Both the position numbers and the translations under genes were made by a program. A DNA stretch of 64,000 nt from Isoetes taiwanensis (taxonomy: Eukaryota; Streptophyta; Lycopodiopsida; Isoetales; Isoetaceae): positions 346,357 through 410,356 of the forward strand of contig JAJEKV010000167.1 of NCBI GenBank assembly GCA_021234155.1. The letters are read 5' to 3'. Below are positions 45,746 to 58,126 of this stretch, in pieces (positions within the stretch are counted from its first letter, which is position 1; the number at the start of each line of letters is the position of its first letter). Under the pieces are notes generated by a model. That model was not told the DNA's origin, ran no database searches, and was given only the letters and a program-made list of their open reading frames with translations.

Positions 45746-47646
45746 TCAAAATATCCCTAAAATGGCCTTTGAAGCTACGAAAGAAGAGAAGAGAAGAACG
45801 GAGTTATTTTTGGTTACGCCGGAGCTTATTTTTCTACCACCGCAATTCTTCACGCGCACCCACAGGTACTTGTTATGTTTGTTTGTCTTGTACAGGGAAA
45901 TTGACTGTGCTAGGGCTGTCCGATAGTAGCTTTCATTGAAAACGGAGTAGCGATGGTATCTTGGCAAGTCGGGTAGTCTATATCCAGGATGCTCCCATGT
46001 TTCCATGAGGAATATGAGGTCCATATCGGCAGCAACCGAGTTGAGACTGTCTCCCTTCTGCCATGGGAAGCCTCGACAATTCTAAGAGACCATGCGCAGG
46101 GACAATCCCTATTCGCTGGCAGGAGCTGCGACAGTAGGTTTGGCGGTGGCAGCGCAAGGGGTGGTGTTGGAAGTGGAGGCGACATGTGGCATGTTGGCAG
46201 CGGTAGGTGAGGCCATTGTAGCAGGTGGTGCAACTGGAGTCGCAGCAGAAGGGCCTCGAGGTTTGGGGTGCCTGCATCCGCATTTGGTGGCCTGAAGATC
46301 TGCATCCTTTCCCAGACCAGCCCTGCCGCCCCTCCCTGTTTGCGAACACTCTTGACTTTCTCCAACTCATGCCTGCGGTCCTCCTGTTGTGCTGGAGTTA
46401 GATCTCGGTCCACGTACAGGGCTGTCCCCTTCAATTGTCTGCCTTGGCGCATGATGGCTACTCGCTCTTGCGCGTCCCTGATTGTGAAGGTGACCACCCC
46501 AGGACGGTCAGGATGCTAGGCTCCATGGCGTGTCGCCATGACAATGTGTACGGGCATATGAAATGTCATCCGAGCCAGGATCTGTGTCTAGAATCGGTTG
46601 ATGAGGTGCTCTCCTACCTCCTCTGTCAACCCGCGCACCACTACATTGTGACTCCTACGTCTTTGCTCCTGGAACTCGGAAATGGTCGGGCTCGTGCTGG
46701 CTGTTGCGGCATATACTGTTTGCGATGTGCGGGGCGTGGGTTGTGGCCTGTGGTGGGGTGGTGGCAGCATGGGGCCGCTTGGTGATGTAGCGTGGGCCAC
46801 CCTAGTTGGTGTGGATCTGCTCTCTGTAGTCGGGAGCTCAGCTCCTGCTGGAATTGCTGTTGCCTTGCCAGTTCATATGTGCATTGCCGCAATTGTTCAT
46901 GGGCTTCCGCATGAAGGCCCTTGCCTTGCTGGGCGATGGTTGCTCGGAGCTCCTGCAATTCCTGGTCTCGTGTCTCGGCCTTCCTCTGAAGCGCTCTCAA
47001 CTCCAACTGGCTCGCTTCAAAGACAGTCTGTACGCTTCGCATGGCGGTGGCGGTTTTCGCGACCTCTGATTGGAGGCGGGAGATGGTTGCCATTGTCTCC
47101 TGATCAGGCCTATCTTGTGTCATGGTCTCTATGACGGTGGAGAGGGAGTCCACACGAGCCCGCAGGTCAACTAGATCTACTGTTGTCTTCCAGTTATTGT
47201 GAGCGGGTCTCCATCTCTACAATCTGTTACCTCTCTGCTGCCAGTTGTCTTCTGAGAACATGGGGTGCTGAGGACTGGATCTCCTCTGTCAGGTCTGCAA
47301 TTCGGGTCTTATTGCATGCGATTCCTGCCTCCAGTTGTTTCAAGGCCATTGGGTCTAAACAACAATCAATCTCCTCTCGGGTCGATCTTGCTGGTTAGGC
47401 CTTCGCCCGTGCCTCTCTCCTCATGGAAGTGGCCTCTCCCTTGTTCTTGCTGTCTGGTCGGAGCCTTTTTCATGGGGGGGCATCTACTTGATTCTCCTGG
47501 GTAGGGTCGTCTTGTCTGAGACCGACAGCTTGGGGGCATGCCTGGGCATTAGTCGGGGACTGGACCTGGGCCTGGGCTTGGGCTGTGGCTTGAGGGGTGT
47601 CTCCATCCAGGTGCGGGTTTGGATAGGGGGGCACACAGGTATTCAT
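45746..47646 (-). mobile_element. Degenerate L1-type LINE: ORF1 plus start of ORF2 endonuclease
   Basis: ORF1 starts at 47646 (MNTCVPPYPNPHLDG) and is broken by several frameshifts and stops. A coiled-coil region with many Gln, Glu and Leu is open at 46641-47153. An RRM-like segment (RRSHNVVVRGLTEEV) follows near 46680-46620. The C-terminal domain (VVTFTIRDAQERVAIMRQGR, then DLTPAQQEDRRHELEKVK) is at 46497-46320, and a Pro-rich tail ends ORF1. ORF2 starts at about 46085 with NCRGFPWQKGDSLNS. It continues as DMDLIFLMETWEHPGYRLPD, the N-terminal half of an APE-type endonuclease. An internal deletion precedes KTNKHNKYLWVRVKNCGG near 45820. Everything downstream, including the reverse transcriptase, is missing, which is unusual because LINE copies normally lose their 5' end. 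Confidence 0.75.
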
Positions 47647-50583
47647 TGTTGATTGGAGTTCGTAAGGTTACGGGGTGAATTAAAAGTGCATTAGAAGGAA
47701 GCATGCGCTGCTAGAAAAAAGGAGGCTTAGAAATCGATTTGGGGTGTGAAAATGTGCGTGGGCGCACTCAAAAGTGACGGGGCCAAAGAAGTTCTTCGGG
47801 GGCCGAGAAAAAAGGGGGGACCAAGGCGGTGGCTAGGCAGGAAATGCTGGCGGGGGCTATGCTGAGATGCTTGCAAGCAGGTTGTTCAATCTCCAGCCTT
47901 GTATGAGTTTTTTTTGTCTTGCAAAATCATGATGGTCCCAAGTGAAAATCGTGATGGCAGATTTGAAGTTTTTTTCATCTTGCAAAATTGTTATAGCAGC
48001 GTTTATTGTGAGCTCTTTAAGAAACGGGGAATGTAGCAGATAGGGGATGAACAAGAAGTAGACGAAGACAGACCAAGCAGAAATAGGGGAACAAGCAGAC
48101 GGATCAATCAAGAAGCAGATGAGGAAGCAAGAAGCAGACGAGGAAGCAATACACGCAATCCATAATATCTTTGCCTATAAAAGCGAATGCTCGTATGATG
48201 CCCATGCCTTATAGCCTATGAAATGAAAATGCCCACTAGTCAAGTATTTGTATTCTTGAAAACTAACCCACTCTGATTAACAGATGTGGAAAGATACTGA
48301 GATTTTTGCCTTACTTGGTGCCTTAGTGGCGGCATATAATTCATATCAGTTATGGAATCTGTTTTCATATTTTGAGGCGCAATTCTAAAGCATTCCAAGT
48401 GATAGAAATATGAGAAAGTATTTATAGGTAGAAAAGCATTAAATAGACACCTGATTCCTCGTTCTATGAGAGTTCTATATACCTCTCTTGTAAGATGCAA
48501 TTGATAGGAAGTAAGCAATTTCGCATCAACAAATTCAGCCCCCATAGATCTCAAGTTTGGAGGTTCAATCTCTACTATCTTTCCAATACCTTTTGCTGAA
48601 ATGGAATCTATGGAACCAAATTCCTCTATCTCACAAAGCTCTCATGGAAAAGTCTTGAAATATTGTAAAATGATAAACTTGAAGCAAGCCTGTGATGCTT
48701 TGAGCATAAACATTGTCAAAAAAAAATTGAGGAAGCAAGGTAGTTACCTGCCAGATCATGATGATCATAAGCATGCTCCACAATAAGGTGCTTAACTATC
48801 TTACCCAAAAATTATATCTCCAATGAAAAATGGTCATTTAGTTTAGACCTCTTTACAGCATGAACACCTGTTGTTTTAGGCATCATGGTAACCCAAGACC
48901 CAATAGGAATATGTAGAGCAATCCATAGAATGCACGAATCTTAGAATTTTGGTGCCTCGTCAACTACATGATTGATTCATAATCTCCAGCTGCATCTTGA
49001 ATTCGTCATCAATTGCAAGATTTCTGATCTCTAGCTGCATCTTGAATTCACAAGTGACTGCCCACTCTAACGATGAAAAACCATGTCATCACGACATCAC
49101 TAAGTTTGGAAGATGAATAGATCTATCTCAAGAGGATAACGTTTTTAAATTTAGAGAAGCTAAAAATCTTATTAACCATTGAAATTTTTCATATGTTTTC
49201 CCATGATTATTTTAAATGGCAAAGATCATTAAACATGCTCAAAATAGACTACAAGATGCCAAAACTCACTCTATGACTACGGAAGGCCCATATAATGTGG
49301 GCAATCCAAAAAGTAGTCCAATCTAGAAAGATTTGTGGATTTGTCGTAAATATTAAAGTGGTGGTCTTGAATGCTAGTGATTATGGCTATTGGATATAAA
49401 TAATATGACCGCCACTTATTCATTAAAGTAAATCTCAAATTTTAGTTTTTGGCCACTTATTCATTAAAGTAAATCTCAAATTTTAGTTTTTAAATCGCAA
49501 CTCCATTGCGAACCTCAAATCATTATCCATTATACAATGATTAATTCAAGTGCAATATAATGGAATTGTTTTACCTAGTCTTAACATAATATAATGGAAT
49601 TGTTTTACCTAGTCTTGGCTAATTGCAGATTTAATATTCCAACGGGAATATTAAAGATAGAAGTCTGGAAACAGATTTAAATTTTTTTTTTTTTTTCCCC
49701 ATCCTACTTTCTAGTAGTTAAGAATAATTTCAAACTACCAGCCAAAAAGAGCATAATACAAGTGAAATTGAAATGCTTTTGTTTCCATTTATATTTTCCG
49801 AAGACTATGCAAGAAAGCCGCTTAAAGAAAGAGTAGTAAGCACATGTTGATTTCCACTATCCTAAATTGATTTTGGTTTCAGGTTTTAAAGAATGTGCTC
49901 GCTACATCCCATATAAAACATGGCATCATGCAAAGAAATGCAGCATATGATACGTTTTTCAGCTTTCAAAAGTGAAACTGCTCAGTGCCGATAGAACTGG
50001 GATGACACTCATAGCATTCTTGTTAAAAGAACAGAAACCTATATTAGCAGTGAGATTACAAGCTGTGCAGCAAAATGTTGCGCCCCACGTATACTAGGAT
50101 TATGCAATATAATCATTAAGACTATGGGCAACAGGGATCTATACACATATCATAAATACATCTCCAATCATAAACTTGGAAAACACCAGAAAAAAAACAC
50201 ATCCCGCAATGAATGGATCTCCAAACTCCTTCTGAATTCTGCATGGGAGATATTCCTCTAGCAATGGATTTTGCATGACCAGGACCTATCAAGCAAGGAC
50301 TCATCAAAGCATTTGGACTAGAAAGCAACCTCTAGTCTGCCTAGCTTTTGAGATATTTGGTCCTCACAATTTTCGTATATATTCTCAGTTTGACTCTGTG
50401 AATCTGAGAAGCAAGAAATACAAGAATGTGCGTACAATTCACTCAGTGACAGCTGATACCTTTTTCGTTAGTTTCTGAAAAAAAATCTTTAAACAGACCA
50501 TGTTCAACTGTATGAAGTTATGATCAATAATATAGAGCTTTCCAGACTTGTGGGTGGGTGTTGTGTCACTGTCTAATATCCCC
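47647..50583. other. Intergenic DNA with small tandem duplications and one exon-like piece
   Basis: A minus-strand stretch at about 48600-48480 (GIGKIVEIEPPNLRSMGAEF, then VDAKLLTSYQLHLTREVYRT) reads like a conserved exon. A piece ending EHAYDHHDLA before a GTAACT donor lies near 48750. I recognise no family. Tandem duplications occur at about 49400-49487 (~46 bp x2) and 49552-49617 (~35 bp x2), and a T-run lies at 49683-49696. Confidence 0.4.
49393..49617. repeat. Two short tandem duplications
   Basis: The first unit contains GGCCACTTATTCATTAAAGT and repeats twice near 49400-49487. The second contains ATATAATGGAATTGTTTTAC and repeats twice near 49555-49617. Copies are near identical. Confidence 0.85.
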
Positions 50584-51925
50584 CTAACACATATCTTTCC
50601 TAAGCAAACGAAGCGTCACAGAAACCCGTTTGTCCTGCTGCAACTGCACACCTTTCCAGACTTGTTGGCTAGTGTCCCCATTTATTTCATGTGTCCACCC
50701 ATATCTGGCTTCACCTGACATCAGAACCAAATCTCCAGGCAATAAGAGAATAGGTATTTCTTTATGCACCCTTATGCTTGGAAGCATAGCATTATCATTG
50801 TATTCGATCACTTCCTTGCATGTTTCCTTTGCTCCATTCGTCGTTTCTCCATAGTTATTGTTCACAGGTTTAAAAACCATCACTCGCGCTGAAATTAGGG
50901 AGATTATTGCTATTCCATCATCGAATCGAAGTAGATCCACATGAGCACATATCCCCTAATGAAAGCAATGCTTCATTAATTGGTTGCCACTTACTTCAAT
51001 CAGGGAGTTTCCTAGAACATATGAAAGTGTTATTAAGAACCAAACCATGGAGTTCCGTAGAACATCAGTCTTATTAAGAACTAATTGGAAGACCAAATGC
51101 CATTGCCCAATAGATGACCTCCAAACGAGGATCCAAGACGATAATTTACAAGCAGGAGAAGGCCAGTTACTTGTGTGCACAAAACAAATAATTAGACTAG
51201 TCTTATTTATCATTTGAAGTCTGCTTTGTTCCTTTTTCTCAGACGCTCATATAATCTTCCATCTCAAACAGAATAGATAAAGAAAGACTGGGAAATAGTT
51301 GGATTTAGGATTAAGTATGCTACTGACCTCACCGAGATTGTAAGAATTCACAATCATTTGATCAAATAGTGGTTCCCTTAACAGTATCTCTTCAGCAAAT
51401 GGTTGCATATTAGGCCCTTCTATTGTATCAGGAAACGACATGGCCGCATGGCGTATCTTCGTGGATAGATCTACAGCCCAAGGAGGCAGGTCTCCAAATC
51501 GCATTGCCTGCAGTGACACATGTGACTAACATTTTCGAAGCAAAAAATGACCAAGAAACTCTAGAAAATATACTAGATAGTAAAATTGTTCTGTTGAACT
51601 GTACATGTGCAGTCAACCCAACACATAACTAAGAAATAGGTTGTGACCTGATTGTGCTCAGAATCGGAGAACCATCCTTCTGATAAAAGAAAAGCACCAG
51701 TTCAAAAGATCCTTCCAATGCAACAAACCTAGAAAAAAATACCAACCCGCCTGAATCTATTGCTGCCAACAACTGTTGCTGGCTTGCCACAGCCAGAAAG
51801 CTTCTCATAACCCAAAGCCCAGGAACTTCTCGCACTGCCACCCAGCCGGATGCTCCATCTTCTGTTTCTGAATCTGAAGAATCACCAAAAATGTCAGCAA
51901 AAACGGCTTCTATGTGTTGGGCCAT
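50584..51925 (-). CDS. AlkB-like 2-oxoglutarate/Fe(II)-dependent dioxygenase, four exons
   Basis: AlkB-family enzymes oxidatively remove methyl groups from nucleic acids (or proteins), using Fe(II), O2 and 2-oxoglutarate. Minus-strand exons are 51925-51751, 51679-51648, 51507-51328 and 50955-50584; joined they give 252 residues. The N terminus is acidic (IFGDSSDSETEDG). Then come EGWFSDSEHNQ and AMRFGDLPPWAVDL, the typical lead-in of the AlkB fold, and FDQMIVNSYNLGEGICAHVD. The iron ligands are H134 and D136 (HVD) and H218 in GWTHEI; RVSVTLR gives R239 and R245, the R-x5-R pair that binds 2-oxoglutarate. Every catalytic residue is present. The closest plant relatives I can name are the small ALKBH8-like/At4g02485-type proteins (from general knowledge). 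Introns 2 and 3 are GT-AG (140 and 372 bases), while intron 1 (51750-51680, 71 bases) fits the frame only with a GC donor. Substrate unknown. Confidence 0.9.
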
Positions 51926-52054
51926 AAGAAAAAATGTAGACTAGGTTTTTCTGTTTGGCAAAAAGAGAGTGTACTTTTTACGAGAGATGCTTTCTCTTAT
52001 AGAAAAGAATTACACGATAATGGAGTATTCTATGCATCGTCCTTATTGCACTAT

Positions 52055-52765
52055 CCTTAACACCCTGCTCCTCGGGTTTACAGGGTTAGATTAAATCTCA
52101 ACCGTCCCTTGGACAGCTGTTACCCACTAATAACGCAACCTGTCCCAAAACATTTTCAGAGCTCTGCTCGATTCTCCTAGGGCGTTATGGGCTCTGCTCG
52201 ATTCTCCTAGGGCGTTATGCAAGCATCGGCATCGGCACAAAGCGGCGCTGCCATCGCTGCTTTTTGTCAAGGCAACAAGATCCTTGCCCTGACGAGATGT
52301 TCTGTTTTTGCTCTACAGATGCTCTTGTTTTTGCTCTACAGATGCTCTGTTTTTGCCCTGACGAGATGTTCTGTTTTTTGCTCTACAGACAACAAGATCT
52401 TGTTGCCCTGATCTCGTTTATGATGGGCACAACACTCGTTTTTGCTTTTCTTCTCAGCGCTTCCATGAGATCTTTGTTTTCGACTTTAATTAACTGATTC
52501 AGGGACCGGGCTGTGCAAATTTCTGCACTAAGATCTCAATTTGCGGCAACATTTGCTGAAAAATCCCTCTACCGATCCAACATCCTCCTTTACCTCTGGT
52601 TTTCTTCATATTTCTTCAAACTAACCAAACTTTTGAAAGAAGAAACTCTGTTTTAGAAAAACAGAGCCATCGGCAAGAATGCCCAGCCTGCAAACAGTAA
52701 GACCCCGCAGATCTTCCATAGCCAGTGCCGTGCCCAGTGTAAACCCTTGGACCAGGGTGTTAAGG
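52055..52765. mobile_element. Possible inverted-repeat element (~710 bp)
   Basis: Left CCTTAACACCCTGCTCCTCG, continuing to GGGTTTACA (52055-52083), faces the inverted copy at about 52735-52765, with roughly four to five mismatches. Just outside the right end lies a near-palindrome, TAACGCCCTCTGGCCAGGGC (from about 52828), built on a related word. The interior contains two tandem repeats (52161-52219 and about 52280-52400). No target duplication or transposase is seen, so the assignment is tentative. Confidence 0.4.
52161..52400. repeat. Short tandem duplications
   Basis: A 30-base unit beginning GCTCTGCTCGATTCTCCTAG is duplicated at 52161-52190 and 52191-52219. Downstream, TTTTTGCTCTACAGATGCTC and CCTGACGAGATGTTCTGTTT words alternate several times at about 52280-52400. 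Confidence 0.85.
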
Positions 52766-55424
52766 GCGACGCGCACGCCCTCGCCATTTTGGCCATGGCC
52801 ACATGGCCCTCAAATTTTTTTTTCAGTAACGCCCTCTGGCCAGGGCGTTATCTACACCTTATTGTTTTTTTTTTTTTTTATCATTGGATCCAAGCATAGT
52901 TCCATGAATATGCCAAATGAAAGGCCGTGGAATTTACACATCAGCCCCACGTATAAGTTTGCGCACCCCATATGCCTAAATACATATATACACAAATGGT
53001 ATACTTGAATCCATACACATAAGAAATGAATATACTACCATTTGCGCATTCGAAAAACACATAAGAACAAATGAGAGTGAAGAACGGATCAGAAGAGTGA
53101 AGTGGTGGCATTTATTGCAAACGTGACATAGCTCAAACAAGTGACATAGCTCAAACAGAACTGCATTTTCACCAGAAGTTGGAGTCTTCTTCTGAACCTC
53201 TGCGGAACCTTTGCAACACTCCTCCGAACCTCCCAACCACCCAATGCACAATCCGAATTAGAGCTTCTAAAGCTTTGACACACTCTTTAAGAGAGCTTCT
53301 AGAGCTTTGACATTGCCCGTGGATTCACAAAGTAGGTTTACATAGAAGCCTCAAGAAGAGGCCTCAGAAACAACAAAGCAGAAAGGAAAGAAGAAACAAT
53401 AGGTACTTAAAGCATCTTTGCATGAGATGCCATAGCCTGCACTACATCTGACCGCCATAGCCTGCACTGCATCTGGTAAGGCGGGAACTGCCACAAAGGC
53501 TTAATTGCTGTTATTTCCCCAGCTTAATTGTTGTTGTTTCCCCAGCTTAATTGTTGTTGCTTCCTGCTGCTTCCCACAACATGGTTGTTGATCCTCAGAG
53601 AAATTCTTCCCATAATGGGTAAGTTACACAACTTATCGGTCTGCTGCAGAAGCAGCATCATTGAAGGCAACAAGAGTATAGGAGATCCTGGCAGACAATA
53701 CAGCTCTCTTTCTACAGGGGTGGATTATATGTGTGGAATCGATACAGCTATGGCAACAGCAGAAGTTAAATCTCCTGCTTCTTAGGCCGCCATGCTTGGA
53801 CGGCGGCCACCACAGAGTTTCCAACTGCCAACATTAGCCAAGGTCCAAAATTTTTTTACCAAGACCCTAACCCCTAATTTTCGCCAAACCATTAACAAAA
53901 TCATAGTGAGAGATAATTTGCCAACCTTATAAGTTGTAAGAATATAATAGAATCGAATAGGATTTTATCATCCACGAAGACCAAATGGGACCCAAAAAAA
54001 GAGAACGCAACAGACTTATTACTACCCGGGTTAAAAAACCCCGCCCCGAAATGTTTTTGAGGGAAAAACCGTGGCAGTAATAAGAATGTTGTCAAACTGT
54101 ATATGTGTGTGTCCAGAGACAAAGTTGGTCCCGTAGATTGATTACCTCCTAGATGTATGATCTCAGCATCCAGACTACAGCCACGCTGCATATGACGTGT
54201 AATGGCTGGTCAGGCCTAATCAACTCAGCATAGCACGCCCAGATTTGGTCATGCACCAGACATCCCTGTAGGGTATGGCATTCATCTTCAACGGCCCCTA
54301 TTTGACAGCATCTATAAAGCATGTATATGTATCAATTAGCACATTAGAAGGTATGTTTATGGGTGAATGGAAGTGCAGACAGCATGAAAGCAGTGGTCAA
54401 ATCAATGGCATGGCTGCAACGGATACCTTCATATTCAGGTAATGAATCAGTATGTTTTCTACTTTTTCAATTATGCTAAAGCACTGTTTATTCTTCCGAA
54501 TATAGAGTTCCCAAGCAAGTTTTATATTGCAACTATTTTGTTCAAAGAAGAAAATGTTTTAAATAGAATGGCAAGATGATTTGGAGGCATGTGGAAGAAC
54601 AATATAGCCTATCTTCTTCAATGGAATTAAGTATTTCTTGTGATTTAACTGATAAGAGTTCTCTGTATGAAAGAGTATTCTACATTATTTGAGTGTCGAG
54701 AACTTCTTGAGACATTCAAAATTTATGGTGACTTCCAGTTTTTTCTGAATGATCTTTTCATTTGCGCTTGCGGAAACTCTCTTACAACAATCTAACTAGA
54801 GAAATTCCTGCAAGACTTACAAAGCTTTTCAGCATGAGCAAATTCATTAACAAGCAAACTTCCATCAGAGATAGAAAGCATGAAGCATGCAATTCCCATG
54901 TAGATGCACTTAACCTACTTGCCATCACAATGTTTCTACAAACAATACCTGCTTCCAACTCTTTGGCTCTTGCCTCGCCATTCTATCATCTTGTTGGAAG
55001 CTTCATAACTTTTTAAGGTCTCTTGTCTTGATTTCCTTGCATCTTCTTCAGGCTTTGGCGTAGCTTGTCTTGCTATATTTTCCTCATGTTGTGCAAGAAC
55101 CCCTTTATAAAATCATTGAGCCATTTGAATGAGTGGATTGGATTTATGAGAAGTGTTGTTGCTGCCACGTTGTGTCTTTCTATTGAAAGTCAATTGGCTT
55201 GCTTATGTGACTTCTCCATGCTTTCCATATTTCAAATAGCAAGGCTGCCATACTTGTCTGCCAACCAAGGACCATGTGCATAAATTAAATGTATATAATG
55301 CGTGACCTCGCTCTCCTCCCATGCTTGTATGTCTGCTTTGGTATACTCATTTACCAAAAATCTGAAATTTATCTTGTCTTCCTATGTGAAGTATTGCTTT
55401 TGCAGCAGGACATTAAGATCAGAT
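52766..55424. other. Intergenic DNA, no gene recognised
   Basis: Contains a T-run near 52866-52878 and a threefold CCCCAGCTTAATTGTTGTTG-type repeat at about 53497-53565. Open frames in 53528-53785 (+) and 54762-55283 (+) have no recognisable domain. Confidence 0.45.
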
Positions 55425-56938
55425 TGTGACGCTCCCAGAATCTATATGATGCTCCCATTGTACAAATATGGGAATTCCCCTCCCGTGGCGACTACATCAC
55501 CATGGTAGGGCCCTCCGTTATACTCGGATCACTTGGGATGGCCAAGTGTCCGGGCGAGGAACACGGAGGTGTCATTCGGCCCACGTCCTCTATGGGATTC
55601 CTATACAGCGGAAGCGTACATACATGTTAGCATACAACAATCATGCTGAAATAATGTACCACCACGAAGGGTGGCCCATCCATCTCATCAACGAAAGGAC
55701 AACATAAGCATAAATGATATAAGTAACACATCATGACATGGCACTACCCTGGGCTCAGACTCCATGGGGTCGACTAACGGTCAGGACCTCAAGATACCAG
55801 CAGACGGAAGTATAACATGGCGTTGGCTAGCACAAGACAATGGCTAGGGTAGTCCACTCCATCCGCCCCTCCATCACACTTTGTAGATAGGCTGAAACAT
55901 GCTATGGCGTGATTGTAGCCTTCCGGAGACGCAGTCTCATGGAATCACCTTATGAAACTACTCTGGGTTGTATCTCCCCGGTCCGATGAGGCAGGTCAGG
56001 GAAGTGTCCCCTCCCCGAATATAATGGATCCATGGGTGTGCTAGAGACTATGTGCCACTAGATGCACACACAACCGTACCCGACTGGAACCCCCCAAAAT
56101 CCATGGATCGCTAGGCACACCCATCGAGCCCAGGACGCCCATATAGGCACGCTCCCGCGACCCAGGAGGTGTCGGACCCATACCCGTCCCCATCAGGAGG
56201 ACCGGCTATAAGCCTAGCACACTGTAGGAATCTTGTAGCCACGCTAGGCAAGACTCCACACCCGTTTTACCATTGTGCTCGTTGCCTAGTGCTGAATCAC
56301 GAGATAGCCTCCACAACCAGGTGGGCTCTTGTGCACAGGCCGCAATTATTGGATTTTAAGGGTTCTAGCTAGAAACATCTCTAGTTTTAAGAGGATTTTA
56401 GATCACTACCCTTTCCTTAATAACCTCCAATACACGGAAGGAACAGAAAGAAAGAATATAACACCATCCAAGTATCTATCATCATCATAATAACAACCAT
56501 TTCATCTACTCAAAGAAGTGTTAGCGGAAATACAACCTATCTAGGGACTAACTAGTCTCTTGGCTGGAGCCATTATCACAGAAGGCCTCCATTCTTCGGG
56601 TCTGTTGGCAAGAACTGGTAGCTGCTCTTCCTCTCCTCTTCCCTAATCGATTTTGGGGCCGAAATGGGGATAGGACCCAATATCTCCTCCCAATATGACA
56701 ATTTCCACTTGGCCAATCGATTTGGGCCAGGAGCCGCTTCCCTATTGGTTTTAGTTAGCTAATTATAACCTAATTAGTATAATTAGGTTACTTATCCACT
56801 GATATTTTTAGTATAGCTATTAAAATCCCTTTTAATTTAACCCAAGTTATCCCCTACTGACCCTTAGGGGTCCTGTTAGATACTGGTGACGTGTCACGAT
56901 ATGCATACGTATACCATATAAATACCTGGAATGTCACA
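55425..56938 (-). repeat. Solo LTR of the same Ty3/gypsy family (1514 bp)
   Basis: On the minus strand it starts TGTGACATTCCAGGTATTTA (56938 downward) and ends GGGAGCGTCACA (55425), matching the LTR at 20691-22258 in order throughout. Flanks are CAGAT on the left and CAGAC on the right, a probable 5-base target duplication with one change. No polypurine tract precedes it and no primer-binding site follows it, so it is a solo LTR left by recombination between two LTRs. An antisense open frame (56169-56372) resembles the one in the other copy. Confidence 0.8.
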
Positions 56939-57540
56939 CAGACAATATATTCTATGCATAGCATTTTCTTGTCATGGCATTATCCTATCAATTTCAGCAT
57001 TTACCAGCTTATTGTCAAAATTAAAGACACCTTTTCTTTTACTATCATTGGACAGAAAATGCCTTGCCTTGTTACCGCCAACAAAGACCTTTGCTGGAAC
57101 TGAACTTCTTCCATGAGACTGCATCAAATCCTTCTCTAATTCGACACATCTGCCATGTAGATCTGCTTCAGATAGCAATAGCTTCATTTCTTTTTATCTC
57201 GTTTTTTATATTCCATACAAAACACTCCAAATGAAAAATCATCATCTCGACAATTCTAACAAGGGCATGGAGAGTGCAGGGATGAACTCTCTCTAATGGA
57301 ATTGGTTAAATAGGATCAAAAGTGTCATCTTTGACATGTTGATTAGGTGCGAGATCTTGATTGAAGGCCCGTTCTTTGTCGCTTTCATTACATGATCACA
57401 ATACAAGAAATTCATGGACATCTTTGCAGCAGTGGAACTGATATTATACATGGCTATCTCTATTTTTAGATCTGGAGCCATGTGTAATTTAATAGTAAAT
57501 GATCCATACCCTTCAACATTTAGTATTTCACCGTCATTAT
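56939..57540. other. Intergenic DNA, no gene recognised
   Basis: A minus-strand stretch at 57187-56972 (KLLLSEADLHGRCVELEKDL) is protein-like but unassigned. No splice-linked partner was found. Confidence 0.35.
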
Positions 57541-58098
57541 ACTTTATAAGCATAAAAACGATTGGGGGGTCCAGGGGGGAAATGAATACGGTGGCATAAA
57601 CAATGGGCATATGCCAGTAATATGCAAGAGTAGTAGGATCATACAAAAAGGGGTAGGAAAATGGTATCGACGGGATTGGCAACCATTGCAAATTATAGGG
57701 TATTTGATTATAAATACAGTGTGAGCGCCAGCCATACGAGAGCCCTAGGATGGGCGTATCCAACGGCCGCATGGGGTATTGGGCGACGCAAGTGTAAATA
57801 AGCATAAAAATGATTGGGGGTCCAGGGGGAAATCGAATAAGCATAAAAATGGTCGGGGGGGCCGTGGGGAAATGAATACGGTGGCATAAACAATGGTCCT
57901 ATGCCATTCACATGCAAGAGGAGTAGGATCATAAAAAAAGGGTTTTTTTTTTTTTTTGGGGGTAGGGGTAGTAAAATGTCTCTCTTCTTAAGCACGTATA
58001 GGTATTAGAGGTGCTGGTTAAAGTACTCTTCAAAAAAGTTTTGTTCTTCTTTTATGGAGGTTCGAGTCCCATTGGCACACATTGCAAATTATAGGGTA
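57541..58098. repeat. Diverged tandem repeat with a tRNA-like segment
   Basis: A unit starting ATAAGCATAAAAA and including GAATACGGTGGCATAAACAA and AGTAGGATCATA occurs at about 57546-57710 and 57837-58098. A short partial unit lies at about 57797-57836. Both full units end with CATTGCAAATTATAGGGTA. The second unit has extra sequence: a T-run at 57945-57959 and, at about 58013-58078, text with a B-box-like GGTTCGAGTCCC and a weak A box. It is not a foldable tRNA gene and may be a SINE remnant. Confidence 0.65.
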
Positions 58099-58126
58099 CT
58101 AGTTATGGTGCCCGGCGTTGCCGGGC
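58099..58126 (-). mobile_element. Helitron 3' terminus, minus strand
   Basis: Reverse complement of the terminus at 45183-45210: terminal CTAG at 58102-58099 and hairpin GCCCGGCAACGCCGGGC on the minus strand (58126-58110). The plus-strand flank CATTGCAAATTATAGGGTA ends right at the junction. The sister repeat copy at 57687-57707 continues from the same text into TTTG, so it shows the unoccupied A|T site. The element body should extend rightwards from here; its 5' end was not located. Confidence 0.85.

Noticed and set aside
57293-57844. 183-codon minus-strand ORF
   Set aside because: It runs through a diverged tandem repeat and repeats its own text; open by chance and not conserved as protein.
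58013-58078. tRNA gene
   Set aside because: There is a B-box-like GGTTCGAGTCCC, but the A box is weak and no acceptor or anticodon stem can be formed; at most a SINE remnant.
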